64,000 bases of DNA from Roseihalotalea indica (GTDB lineage Bacteria; Bacteroidota; Bacteroidia; Cytophagales; Cyclobacteriaceae), in contig NZ_JAINFL010000020.1 in the NCBI RefSeq assembly GCF_022458895.1, positions 1-64,000 on the forward strand, read 5' to 3'. Position 1 is the stretch's first letter. Every line of letters starts with the position of its first letter. Of this stretch, positions 7,196-14,979 are shown piece after piece. Position numbers and translations under genes: made by a program. Below the pieces are notes generated by a model, which ran no database searches, was not told the origin of the DNA, and was given only the letters and a program-made list of their open reading frames with translations.

Positions 7196-7609
7196 TCACT
7201 CGATACTTTCTTCCTCAAATGCTTTTTCCTCCTCCTTCAATCGCCACGAGGTAACATTCGCCATCTTGCCTTGCTGTACGGAATAGATGATGTACGAAAA
7301 ATAGGGGACAGCTTGCTTCAGGTCATGCTCAGAAGGGTGAGCCGGATGATCGGGGTGAGAATGGTATACTCCTAAGAGGCTTACTCCCTGTTCGGCAGCA
7401 TAGCGTTCGGCTTTCATATAATCCAGCGGCGAAATTTCAAAGCGTCGGCGCTGGTCACCTTCTTTACTATTCTGTACCGGAACAGCCTCTTGTATCAGGC
7501 GGTCGCTTTCCTCCTTTCCGTAAAAAAAGCCGCAGCACTCATTGGGGTACGCTTCTTCAGCATCTTGTTGCATTACCTGAGCCGCTGCTTCTGATATCTT
7601 TAATGCCAT
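7196..7609 (-). CDS. mec: JAMM/MPN+ metalloprotease (Mec-like)
   Basis: A 137-residue Mov34/MPN+ zinc hydrolase. The complete JAMM site is visible: E24 in NECCGFFYG, then H83 and H85, S93 and D96 in the HSHPDHPAHPSEHD motif. The Mec family releases cysteine from the CysO-cysteine adduct, and related enzymes trim extra residues from carrier C-termini. Both jobs make sense here, because the adjacent carrier ends GGKS. The gene starts 5 nt after cysM, indicating co-transcription and probably translational coupling. Confidence 0.9.
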   Translation of the reverse strand: MALKISEAAAQVMQQDAEEAYPNECCGFFYGKEESDRLIQEAVPVQNSKEGDQRRRFEISPLDYMKAERYAAEQGVSLLGVYHSHPDHPAHPSEHDLKQAVPYFSYIIYSVQQGKMANVTSWRLKEEEKAFEEESIE

Positions 7610-7614
7610 AGCCT

Positions 7615-8550
7615 TTACGTAAATATGGTTTCCATTACTTCACTGTATTTATCGGCCGAGTCGGCAAAGGTGGTTACAATCACACCCTCGTCGATCTGCT
7701 CAGCCACCTGAATGGCACCCAGCAAATTGGCGGCTGCCGAAGGGCTGAGTAATAATCCTTCTTCCTGAGCCACTCGCTTCAACAGCTTGTGCGCTTCCAG
7801 GGTATCAACCTCCAGGTTCTCGTCCGCAACCTGGCTATCGTAGATCTGGGGTACCCGGGCGGTATCCAGGTGCTTCCACCCTTCCAAGCCATGAAAAACA
7901 GCGTTGGGCTGCAATGAGATGCACTGAATCTCCGGGTTAATTTCTTTTAAACGTCGGGTAGTGCCGACAAAGGTGCCCGTGGTGCCCAAGCCTGCTACAA
8001 AATGCGTGATCTCGGTATGAGTCTGAGCGAAAATCTCTTCCGCTGTAGTATAATAGTGAGCCCGCCAGTTGTTGGGGTTTGAATACTGATCAGCGTAATA
8101 ATACTGATGATGCCTCTCTTCAGCCAGTTCCCGGGCACGATCCTGGGCTTCGTTCATTTCTCCGGTAGCGGGGGTGTAGATTACATCAACGCCATAAGAT
8201 TTTAATATCTGTTTTCGCTCTTTAGAGGCGTTCTCAGGAATACAGATGGTCACCAGTACACCCGCAGCGGCACCAATGGCGGCGTAGGCAATAGCGGTGT
8301 TTCCGCTGGAGGCATCAATCAAATGTTTCCCTTCGGTAAGCTCACCTGAGCGGATAGCCTCGCGGATGATGTGGTAGGCGGGGCGTGCTTTTACACTGGC
8401 TCCTAACTGGTACCATTCCAGTTTGGCAAAGATTTTAACTCCGGGTTTCTGATATACCCGGCTGATAGGAAAAAGAGGAGTGTTGCCAATGAATGGAGCT
8501 AACTGCTCAATCCGTTTATTCAGATCCAAAATAGGTTTAACATCTATCAT
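7615..8550 (-). CDS. cysM: PLP-dependent cysteine synthase, CysM-like
   Basis: A 311-residue fold-type II PLP enzyme. The Schiff-base lysine is K54 in GASVKARPA, the substrate loop is DASSGNTA and the phosphate cup is GLGTTGTF. Cysteine synthases replace an acetyl or phosphate group on serine with sulfur; partners in this operon (thiocarboxylate carrier, JAMM protease, E1-rhodanese) imply that the sulfur donor is CysO-thiocarboxylate, as in mycobacterial CysM. Whether the acceptor is O-phosphoserine or O-acetylserine cannot be told. It is first in its operon. Upstream lies a cysteine-codon leader ORF and terminator that likely attenuate it. Confidence 0.9.
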   Translation of the reverse strand: MIDVKPILDLNKRIEQLAPFIGNTPLFPISRVYQKPGVKIFAKLEWYQLGASVKARPAYHIIREAIRSGELTEGKHLIDASSGNTAIAYAAIGAAAGVLVTICIPENASKERKQILKSYGVDVIYTPATGEMNEAQDRARELAEERHHQYYYADQYSNPNNWRAHYYTTAEEIFAQTHTEITHFVAGLGTTGTFVGTTRRLKEINPEIQCISLQPNAVFHGLEGWKHLDTARVPQIYDSQVADENLEVDTLEAHKLLKRVAQEEGLLLSPSAAANLLGAIQVAEQIDEGVIVTTFADSADKYSEVMETIFT

Positions 8551-8572
8551 GATTCCATGGGTGTTTCATCAT

Positions 8573-8606
8573 AAAAAAACCCTTCCTGTGATGCACAAGA
8601 AGGGTT
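8573..8606 (-). terminator. Attenuator terminator before cysM
   Basis: On the minus strand a 13-bp stem (arms at plus positions 8594-8606 and 8578-8590, one G-T wobble) with a CAT loop runs into seven T residues (8573-8579), a strong intrinsic terminator. It ends only about 23 nt before the cysM start and follows the stop codon of the cysteine-rich leader ORF by 26 nt. The segment CTTGTGCA in its 5' arm is exactly complementary to TGCACAAG inside the leader ORF (plus 8656-8663), giving a mutually exclusive antiterminator. It may also terminate lhgO transcripts. Confidence 0.85.
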
Positions 8607-8632
8607 CAATCGTTGGAGGATATTTACTTGGA

Positions 8633-8728
8633 TTATGTTTGCATACCGGTTCTACCTTGTGCACTATGTTTGGTACAGCAACACGCGTTAGAACAACAAC
8701 AGAAGTTTACAGCAGCAAAACTTTTCAT
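8633..8728 (-). CDS. Cysteine-rich leader peptide (31 aa) of the cysM operon
   Basis: A short frame from ATG at 8728-8726 to TAA at 8635-8633. Its 31 codons include two runs of three Cys codons, at codons 10-12 and 16-18, separated by Ser-Asn-Ala. This density is far beyond chance and matches the logic of attenuator leaders: ribosomes short of Cys-tRNA stall on the runs. Codons 22-25 encode TGCACAAG, which can pair with the 5' arm of the downstream terminator. A GTTCTA inside the first Cys region can pair with TAGAAC in codons 25-27, a possible protector or pause hairpin. The ORF begins 18 nt after the lhgO stop codon. It has no signal peptide and is probably regulatory in cis. Confidence 0.8.
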   Translation of the reverse strand: MKSFAAVNFCCCSNACCCTKHSAQGRTGMQT

Positions 8729-8746
8729 TACATTAAAAATACGCTA

Positions 8747-9970
8747 CTAGCTCGATATTGTTGCTTTCTTCTCGTTAAATCTTTGCAAAACCAATTCTGA
8801 CACAGTTTGCCCGATAGAGAGCGATGAGGTGGCCGCGGGAGAAGGAGCATTCAGCACATGGACGGCGTAATCATCTTCCAGAATCTTAAAGTCATCCAGC
8901 AGGCCACCTTCTTTGTCGCAGGCCTGGGCGCGTACCCCTGCTTCGGCAGGAATCAGATCACCTTCCCGAATGTCCGGAATCAGGTGTTGTAACGCTTTGG
9001 TAAAGGCAGCCTTGGAGAATGAACGATACATCTCACCCAGACCGGTTTGCCAGTATTTACGGGCTACTTTCTGGAATCCGGGCCAGCGTAGCGTTTCAGA
9101 AAGCTCGCTTAGGTTAATATCAGATTTGGTGTATCCTTCTCGCTGAAAAGCCAGCACCGCATTAGGCCCTGCCTCAATGCCACCCTGAATCATACGGGTG
9201 AAGTGAACTCCCAGGAAGGGGAAGTTCGGGTCAGGCACCGGGTAGATCAGGTTCTTTACCAGATACTGCTTGTCTTCTTTAAGCTCGTAGTACTCGCCGC
9301 GAAACGGTACGATCTTCACGTTAACATCGGAGCGCATCATCCGGGCAATCTTATCGCAATACAGCCCGGCACAGTTGACCAGCACACGGGTAGTAAAGGT
9401 TCCGTGGTTGGTGATAATAGTGCTTCCGCCAGCATGGGTCCGGATATCCAGCACCTTTTTATCTAGAAACAACTCGCCTCCTTTTTCCTGCATTACCTCG
9501 GCATACTTCTGACTGACTTTGGTATAATCAATAATGCCAGTCTGAGGTACAAAGATGGCTTCCAGTCCATTCACGTGAGGTTCATATTCGGCTAGCTCGG
9601 CCTTAGAGAGACGTTTGAGGTCGGTGAGCCCGTTGGCTACTCCCCGTTCATGGATTTTATCCAGTTGGGGCAGTTCTTCATGGTTGGTGGCAACAATCAC
9701 CTTACCGCACAAGTCATACGGAATTTCGTGCTGATCGCAGAATTCTAAGAGCATGTTGTATCCGCCTACGCAATTCTTCGCCTTTAGGCTTCCCGGTTTG
9801 TAATAGATGCCAGAGTGGATTACTCCGCTATTGTGTCCGGTTTGGTGAGCGGCTACTTTTTTCTCTTTGTCGAGTACTGCTAGTTTTAGGTGTGGTTGCT
9901 GTTCTTTAATTTTGAGAGCTGTAGCCAGTCCCACAATGCCCCCACCAATAATAGTAATGTCGTATTGCAC
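8747..9970 (-). CDS. lhgO: L-2-hydroxyglutarate oxidase
   Basis: An FAD-dependent oxidoreductase of the DAO fold that oxidises L-2-hydroxyglutarate to 2-oxoglutarate, feeding electrons to the membrane quinone pool in E. coli LhgO. The N-terminal dinucleotide-binding GGGIVGLATA motif and the HQTGHNSGVIHSGIYY segment are family hallmarks. I start it at GTG (9970), giving 407 residues that begin VQYDITIIGG; the frame is open to an ATG at 10069, but the extra 33 residues look non-conserved. No Shine-Dalgarno is apparent, as is common in this phylum. It lies upstream of the cysM attenuator on the same strand. Confidence 0.88.
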   Translation of the reverse strand: MQYDITIIGGGIVGLATALKIKEQQPHLKLAVLDKEKKVAAHQTGHNSGVIHSGIYYKPGSLKAKNCVGGYNMLLEFCDQHEIPYDLCGKVIVATNHEELPQLDKIHERGVANGLTDLKRLSKAELAEYEPHVNGLEAIFVPQTGIIDYTKVSQKYAEVMQEKGGELFLDKKVLDIRTHAGGSTIITNHGTFTTRVLVNCAGLYCDKIARMMRSDVNVKIVPFRGEYYELKEDKQYLVKNLIYPVPDPNFPFLGVHFTRMIQGGIEAGPNAVLAFQREGYTKSDINLSELSETLRWPGFQKVARKYWQTGLGEMYRSFSKAAFTKALQHLIPDIREGDLIPAEAGVRAQACDKEGGLLDDFKILEDDYAVHVLNAPSPAATSSLSIGQTVSELVLQRFNEKKATISS

Positions 9971-10299
9971 GCTTGTATAATTTGGATTTTCTTGGAAAGC
10001 TAAAATAAGACAACCCCTCGGAAGAAAAAAGCCTTGACGGATAATAGGTAGTTGTCTGTTCTTTGACAAAAGGAAACGACAGAGGTGGTTTATTTACCGA
10101 TTTGCTGGCTGGCATTTCCATTGGTATGGCGGTAGGCTTATACTATATTTTCAGGGCTATTCCAGTGTTTACTGACAAACAAAGCTATTCTATTTAAGAC
10201 TGTAGATTTCTGCTGTCTGAGGCACATTATTGTGTCTTATTTTAAACACTTGGCTTGTTTAGTTAGTACTATTAAGTAAGAGGGTAACCTAATCTATTT
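9971..10299. other. Divergent spacer between lhgO and the holin-like gene
   Basis: About 330 bp without a supported gene. A short CACA-TTAT-TGTG dyad is present near 10223-10234. Both genes must be transcribed from here, but no promoter stands out. Confidence 0.3.
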
Positions 10300-10755
10300 A
10301 TGAAAGTACCAAAGGCTATTGCCAAATATATAGACGTTGTCAATCATCCCGGTTATTATATCCGTATGGAGATAGAGCGGGTCAAAAGCAGTGCTCAGGA
10401 AAAAGTAACGGAGATCGTATCAAAGCTCATCATCTTAGTTGCTATTGGTTTAGTTGCGCTGTTTGTACTGGTTTTTTTAAGCATCACGGTAGGCTTGCTG
10501 CTTAACGATGCACTGGACAGTTCTTACCTTGGCTTTCTCATTGTAACTGGTTTTTATATACTGATTTTAGGTGTTTTGTTTTTAGTGAAAAATCACTTTG
10601 AGCAAAAGCTGTTGCGCATGGCGAAAAACTCAGTAGTAGTGCCCGTAAAGCACCCGCGGCAGATGGAGCAAAGCAAAAACGGTCATCCGAGTCCGGTACA
10701 ACCACCAGCGCCATTACAAGAGGTGAAATCCAACGGTAAACATCAACATCATTAG
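10300..10755 (+). CDS. Phage holin superfamily III / YqjE-like membrane protein
   Basis: A 151-residue protein with an amphipathic N-terminal helix, two strong transmembrane helices (about residues 45-70 and 77-98) and a hydrophilic, basic, His-rich C-terminal tail. Organisation and length match the putative Actinobacterial holin-X / YqjE family (PF07332-like), widespread non-phage membrane proteins of unknown role that are often linked to stress genes. No phage genes surround it, so a lytic function is unlikely. Monocistronic. Confidence 0.65.
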   Translation: MKVPKAIAKYIDVVNHPGYYIRMEIERVKSSAQEKVTEIVSKLIILVAIGLVALFVLVFLSITVGLLLNDALDSSYLGFLIVTGFYILILGVLFLVKNHFEQKLLRMAKNSVVVPVKHPRQMEQSKNGHPSPVQPPAPLQEVKSNGKHQHH

Positions 10756-11082
10756 TTAAAGGAAAGCGTATTTTGCTGACAAGATTTTTGTGATAGCCAG
10801 AGAATTAGCAGAACCAGGCTACTAGAATTTACGAGCAGTGCCGTGTGCCAAGGATATCAGTCCTATTTTTGTAGCACCGACGTAAGAAATACCCCCCTTT
10901 TTGCTTGCAATTCCTTCCGCAACCTTCCAACTTACCGCTTTCGGAAGGGGTGGCGTATTCTATCGTAGAAAAAGAGCGTTGTTTATGTAGATGTTCACGA
11001 ACTTACAGTATAATACTGCTCTGTACTCTTCCTTATTTTTGTTATAAACCATCACCTAAAGCAACGATCAACTCCGGCGTGT
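10756..11082. promoter_or_regulatory. gldA upstream region with candidate -7 box
   Basis: A 327-bp gene-free stretch. TATTTTTG at 11034-11041 matches the Bacteroidota -7 consensus TAnnTTTG and lies about 41 bp before the gldA ATG; a second TATTTTTG occurs near 10864-10871. Neither has a convincing -33 TTG. CCTTCC and GGAAGG near 10920-10950 can pair. No small ORF is supported. Confidence 0.35.
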
Positions 11083-12051
11083 ATGTCGCTTATCATTGAA
11101 AATCTTACTAAAACCTACGGTACGCAGGTTGCTGTAAATCATATCTCCTTTACGGCACAGCCAGGAGAAATCGTTGGTTTTCTGGGGCCTAACGGAGCTG
11201 GTAAGTCCACCACCATGAAGATTGCTACCGGCTATTTGCCGCCTACCCAGGGCAGTGTGCAGGTTTGCAACTACGATGTGGAAGAAGAGTCTGTGGCGGT
11301 GCGCCGTTGTTTGGGATACCTGCCGGAGCATAACCCCCTTTACCTGGATATGTATGTGCATGAATACTTGCAATTTATTGGATCACTGTATGAGTTTAAG
11401 GGTGATAGGCTAAAAGCCCGGGTTGGCGAGATGATTAACTTATGCGGGCTGGCACCAGAGCAACGGAAAAAGATTGGCGCGCTTTCCAAAGGGTATCGGC
11501 AACGGGTAGGGTTGGCCCAGGCACTCATCCACGATCCTCAGGTGCTCATTCTGGACGAACCTACTACGGGGCTTGACCCCAATCAGCTTTCGGAAATTCG
11601 CACGTTAATTAAAGAAATTAGCCGGGAGAAAACCGTGATCTTCTCTACCCATATTATGCAGGAGGTGCAGGCCCTTTGCGACCGAGTCATTATCATTAAT
11701 CGTGGGAACATTGTCATCGACAGTGAGCTTTCTGCTTTGCAGCGAGGCGACGGTAAGCAGAAGGAAGAGGTGCAGCGGGTAGAAGTTACGTTTATCCAAC
11801 CCATTGACGAAACGCTACTTCGTACGGCAGTATCTGCAAACCAGCTAGAGAAAAAGCACGGAACTACTTACGAGATAGAAGCCATCAGAGGGCAGGAAGA
11901 TATCCGTCCGGCTATTTTTCGTTTCGCCTGCGAACATCAATATGTACTGATCGGCATGCAACAGATAGCCCGGGAAGAGCGGGTGGCTCACGGAGCATCC
12001 CTAGAAGAAATTTTCCGCAGTTTAACCGCCAACCAAGAAAACCCAGCTTAA
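11083..12051 (+). CDS. gldA: Gliding-motility ABC transporter ATPase GldA
   Basis: A 322-residue ABC ATPase: Walker A GPNGAGKST at about 35-43, signature region LSKGYRQRVGLAQAL, Walker B VLILDEPTTGLDP and the H-loop STHIMQEV, then a C-terminal extension of about 90 residues typical of GldA. With GldF and GldG it forms an ABC system required for gliding in Flavobacterium johnsoniae; its cargo is unknown. gldF follows after 4 nt. Assignment as GldA rather than a generic NatA-type ATPase rests on the linked GldF/GldG. Confidence 0.9.
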   Translation: MSLIIENLTKTYGTQVAVNHISFTAQPGEIVGFLGPNGAGKSTTMKIATGYLPPTQGSVQVCNYDVEEESVAVRRCLGYLPEHNPLYLDMYVHEYLQFIGSLYEFKGDRLKARVGEMINLCGLAPEQRKKIGALSKGYRQRVGLAQALIHDPQVLILDEPTTGLDPNQLSEIRTLIKEISREKTVIFSTHIMQEVQALCDRVIIINRGNIVIDSELSALQRGDGKQKEEVQRVEVTFIQPIDETLLRTAVSANQLEKKHGTTYEIEAIRGQEDIRPAIFRFACEHQYVLIGMQQIAREERVAHGASLEEIFRSLTANQENPA

Positions 12052-12055
12052 CGCT

Positions 12056-12784
12056 ATGTTTGCCATCTACCGCAAAGAAGTAAACAGCTATCTTAACTCA
12101 CTTATCGCCTATATCGTAATGGCGGTATTTCTGACCGGCACCGGACTGCTGATGTGGATATTTCCCGATACCAGCGTACTTACTTATGGTTTTGCCGATC
12201 TATCTACGCTTTTTACACTCGGACCTTATGTGTTCATGTTTCTGATTCCGGCCATTACCATGCGTAGCTTTGCTGAGGAAAAGAAAGCCGGCACTATGGA
12301 GCTGATCCTCACCCAGCCGGTTACTGACCTGCAACTAATTCTGGGTAAATACTTGGCTGCCTGGACTATCGTTGTGTTCGCTCTGGTCCCTACATTGATT
12401 TATTACATTTCCGTGTATCAACTGGGTAACCCTGTGGGCAATCTGGATTCAGCCGGTATTGCCGGGTCGTATATTGGGTTAATCTTGTTAGGAGGAGTAT
12501 TTACTGCCATTGGCATCTTCGCTTCTTCCCTTACCGAAAATCAGGTAATCGCTTTCATTCTGGCTGTCTTCCTCTGCTTTTTCCTTTATACCGGATTTAG
12601 CTCATTAGCTGGCCTGGAAGTGTGGGAGAACTCGGCGCTGCTGGTAGAAAAACTGGGCATCCTATACCATTACGACGCCATGAGCCGCGGCCTGATCGAC
12701 TCCCGCAATCTCTTGTACTTTGTTACTGTAACAACGCTCATGTTACTGCTAACGCAACTAGTGCTGAACAGTCGGAAGTGGTAA
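12056..12784 (+). CDS. gldF: Gliding-motility ABC permease GldF
   Basis: A 242-residue integral membrane protein of the ABC-2 permease class with about six hydrophobic helices and the short motif RSFAEEKKAGTMELILTQPV after the second helix, characteristic of this permease group. It forms the channel with GldA as ATPase. It begins 4 nt after gldA and is separated from gldG by 201 bp, unusually far for this operon. Confidence 0.9.
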   Translation: MFAIYRKEVNSYLNSLIAYIVMAVFLTGTGLLMWIFPDTSVLTYGFADLSTLFTLGPYVFMFLIPAITMRSFAEEKKAGTMELILTQPVTDLQLILGKYLAAWTIVVFALVPTLIYYISVYQLGNPVGNLDSAGIAGSYIGLILLGGVFTAIGIFASSLTENQVIAFILAVFLCFFLYTGFSSLAGLEVWENSALLVEKLGILYHYDAMSRGLIDSRNLLYFVTVTTLMLLLTQLVLNSRKW

Positions 12785-12789
12785 GAAGC

Positions 12790-12970
12790 GAATGAGTGAG
12801 ATGGTAAATCCGGCGTGGAGTGTGAGAGAATATTATGGAAATTTTGATTAAAACAGGTCTTTTAGAGTAAAATTGAAGTGGGTTATGAATAGAAATATCA
12901 AAGTAAGGAAAAACTGTCACGGTGTAGCGCTTCCCGTGTTTATACATGCTAATCATTCACTCACTCATTC
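12790..12970. repeat. 11-bp inverted repeat flanking the gldF-gldG spacer
   Basis: GAATGAGTGAG (12790-12800) and its exact complement CTCACTCATTC (12960-12970) bracket about 160 bp of non-coding sequence between gldF and gldG. No gene is readable inside. The layout resembles the inverted ends around the four-helix-bundle gene at 18212-18674, so this may be an emptied or degraded element of that kind. Confidence 0.5.
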
Positions 12971-12985
12971 AAACATTCTGCAATA

Positions 12986-14692
12986 ATGTCTGCTAATCCG
13001 GTTTCGGTACAACGTGAACGTAAGGTGTTCTGGCGCGATATTTCCAAGCTGGGAGTGGGCGTGGTGGCGCTGTTTTTTCTCAATGTGCTGGCGCAGAATT
13101 ATTTCTTTCGTCTGGATTTGACCGAAGAGAACCGTTATAGCTTATCGGGGGCAACAAAAAATTTACTGGAAGGATTAGAACAGGATGTGGAGATTACGGT
13201 GTATCTGGAAGGGGAGTTGCCGCCCGGATTTCAGCGGTTGCAACGCAGCGTGGAAGAAACACTGGGCGACTTTCAGGCCTATGCCGGGGGAAACCTGCGC
13301 TTTCGCTTTGTTGATCCGCTCACAACCGTAAGTTCAGAACAGCGCAACGCCTTTTTCTTTACACTCGACAGCATGGGTATTGAAGTGACTCGGGTGTTTG
13401 ACGAGGAAAATGGCAGCCGGATTCAGCGGCTAATTGTGCCGGGAGCAGTGGTGCGCTCAGGGGGGCAGGAAGCCGGAGTGATGTTGCTGAAAGGTGATAA
13501 AGGCGCCTCAGCCCAGGACCAACTGAATCAGTCTATTGAGGGAGTGGAATACGAACTGGCTTCGACTATTCGGCAGGTAACCGCCAGTCGACGAAAACAG
13601 GTTGCCATTATGCGGGGTCATGGCGAATTGCCTTCGGTAGAAATGGGAAGCCTGATTGATGCTCTCTCCCAAACCTACGATGTATACGAACTGTTTTTGC
13701 CGCAATCCGAAGAGATTGCCCCGGTAGATGCCGTAATAATCGCCAAACCTCTGGAGGCGTTCAGTCGGGAAGATCAGTATAAGCTGGATCAGTACCTGAT
13801 GCGCGGCGGGAAAGCCCTGTTTTTTATGGACGCGCTTCAGATCGATATGGATAGTCTGGGAAGCGAGGGTTCTTTTGCTTTTCCCCTGAAGACAGGACTG
13901 GACGATATGCTGTTCCGCTACGGTGTGCGCGTCAACCCAACGCTTGTTCAGGATATTGAATCGGGACAATACCCGATTGTGGTGGGGAATATGGGAGATC
14001 AGCCGCAGATCCGCTTACTGCCCTGGCCGTTCTTCCCGGTAGTGAACAAGTATGCTTCTCACCCTATGGTGCGCAATTTGGATGCTACCTACCTGCGCTT
14101 TGCGAGTACTATGGATACCATCGCCACACCCAGAGTGACTAAAACTTCTCTGGTGTACACCTCGCAATACTCACGAGTTTTGACTACCCCTATCGTGGTG
14201 GATTTAAACGAACTGCGGCAGGCCCCGGAACCCGAGCGATACCAAAACGGATCTCAACCTGTGGCGTATCTGCTGGAAGGGACATTCACTTCTGTCTTTA
14301 AAAACCGTATTCTCCCCGAAGGTTTACCAACCAAAGATTTCCGATCAGAAAGTATTCCTACCAAAATGCTGGTGGTATCGGATGGGGATGTGGTACGCAA
14401 TGAACTAGACCCGCAGAATAATCGTCCGTTACCGCTGGGCTTCGACCCGTTTACTGAGCGCACTTTCGCCAATCAGGATTTTGTGATGAATGCGTTAGCC
14501 TATCTGGTAGATGAAAGCGGACTGATCCGCGCCCGAACCAAAGAAGTGCGGCTTCGACCCTTAGATCAGGTTAAGGTGAAAGCAGAATCAACCAAGTGGC
14601 AATTTATTAACCTGGTGCTGCCTTTGGTGCTAATTGGTGCATTTGGGATAGTAAAGTTCTACATTCGCCGCCGCCGCTACACTCGCTTTTAG
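12986..14692 (+). CDS. gldG: Gliding-motility ABC substrate-binding-like protein GldG
   Basis: A 568-residue protein with a membrane helix near residues 22-40, a large periplasmic region of the GldG/ABC-type_uncharacterised transport family (NYFFRLDLTEENRYSLSGATKNLL is the conserved opening) and a C-terminal membrane helix followed by a basic RRRRY tail. It works with GldA/GldF in gliding. The start at 12986 directly follows a CATTCA-rich low-complexity leader without a clear Shine-Dalgarno. Confidence 0.92.
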   Translation: MSANPVSVQRERKVFWRDISKLGVGVVALFFLNVLAQNYFFRLDLTEENRYSLSGATKNLLEGLEQDVEITVYLEGELPPGFQRLQRSVEETLGDFQAYAGGNLRFRFVDPLTTVSSEQRNAFFFTLDSMGIEVTRVFDEENGSRIQRLIVPGAVVRSGGQEAGVMLLKGDKGASAQDQLNQSIEGVEYELASTIRQVTASRRKQVAIMRGHGELPSVEMGSLIDALSQTYDVYELFLPQSEEIAPVDAVIIAKPLEAFSREDQYKLDQYLMRGGKALFFMDALQIDMDSLGSEGSFAFPLKTGLDDMLFRYGVRVNPTLVQDIESGQYPIVVGNMGDQPQIRLLPWPFFPVVNKYASHPMVRNLDATYLRFASTMDTIATPRVTKTSLVYTSQYSRVLTTPIVVDLNELRQAPEPERYQNGSQPVAYLLEGTFTSVFKNRILPEGLPTKDFRSESIPTKMLVVSDGDVVRNELDPQNNRPLPLGFDPFTERTFANQDFVMNALAYLVDESGLIRARTKEVRLRPLDQVKVKAESTKWQFINLVLPLVLIGAFGIVKFYIRRRRYTRF

Positions 14693-14979
14693 CTAATCAG
14701 GTATAGCGATCCCTACTTTTTTCACTTAGCAAACTTTGGCAAGTTAGTGAACGGACACAGTTACTTTAAAATGAAAGTGTTCCTACAAGGTTTTGACTAT
14801 CAAAAAAATTATTCACTCTCGTTCCACGCCAGATTCAATCCCGCCCATCGCATGGCGCGCTGCTTAGGCTTCTATCCTTCAGCCACTGTACTTAGGAACT
14901 CATATTCACAAGAGTAAGTTAGAAGTGTAAATATCCTGACATTTTTGTAACTTATCAGGTCAATACAACAACTCTTCCT

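Noticed and set aside
10300..10755. Holin-like gene as evidence of a prophage
   Set aside because: The family is common outside phages and no phage structural, lysis or replication genes are nearby.
14771..14917. 48-codon ORF between gldG and the PSD1 gene
   Set aside because: Starts with ATG and is open, but has no recognisable family, no ribosome site and no conservation evidence; kept only as a note.
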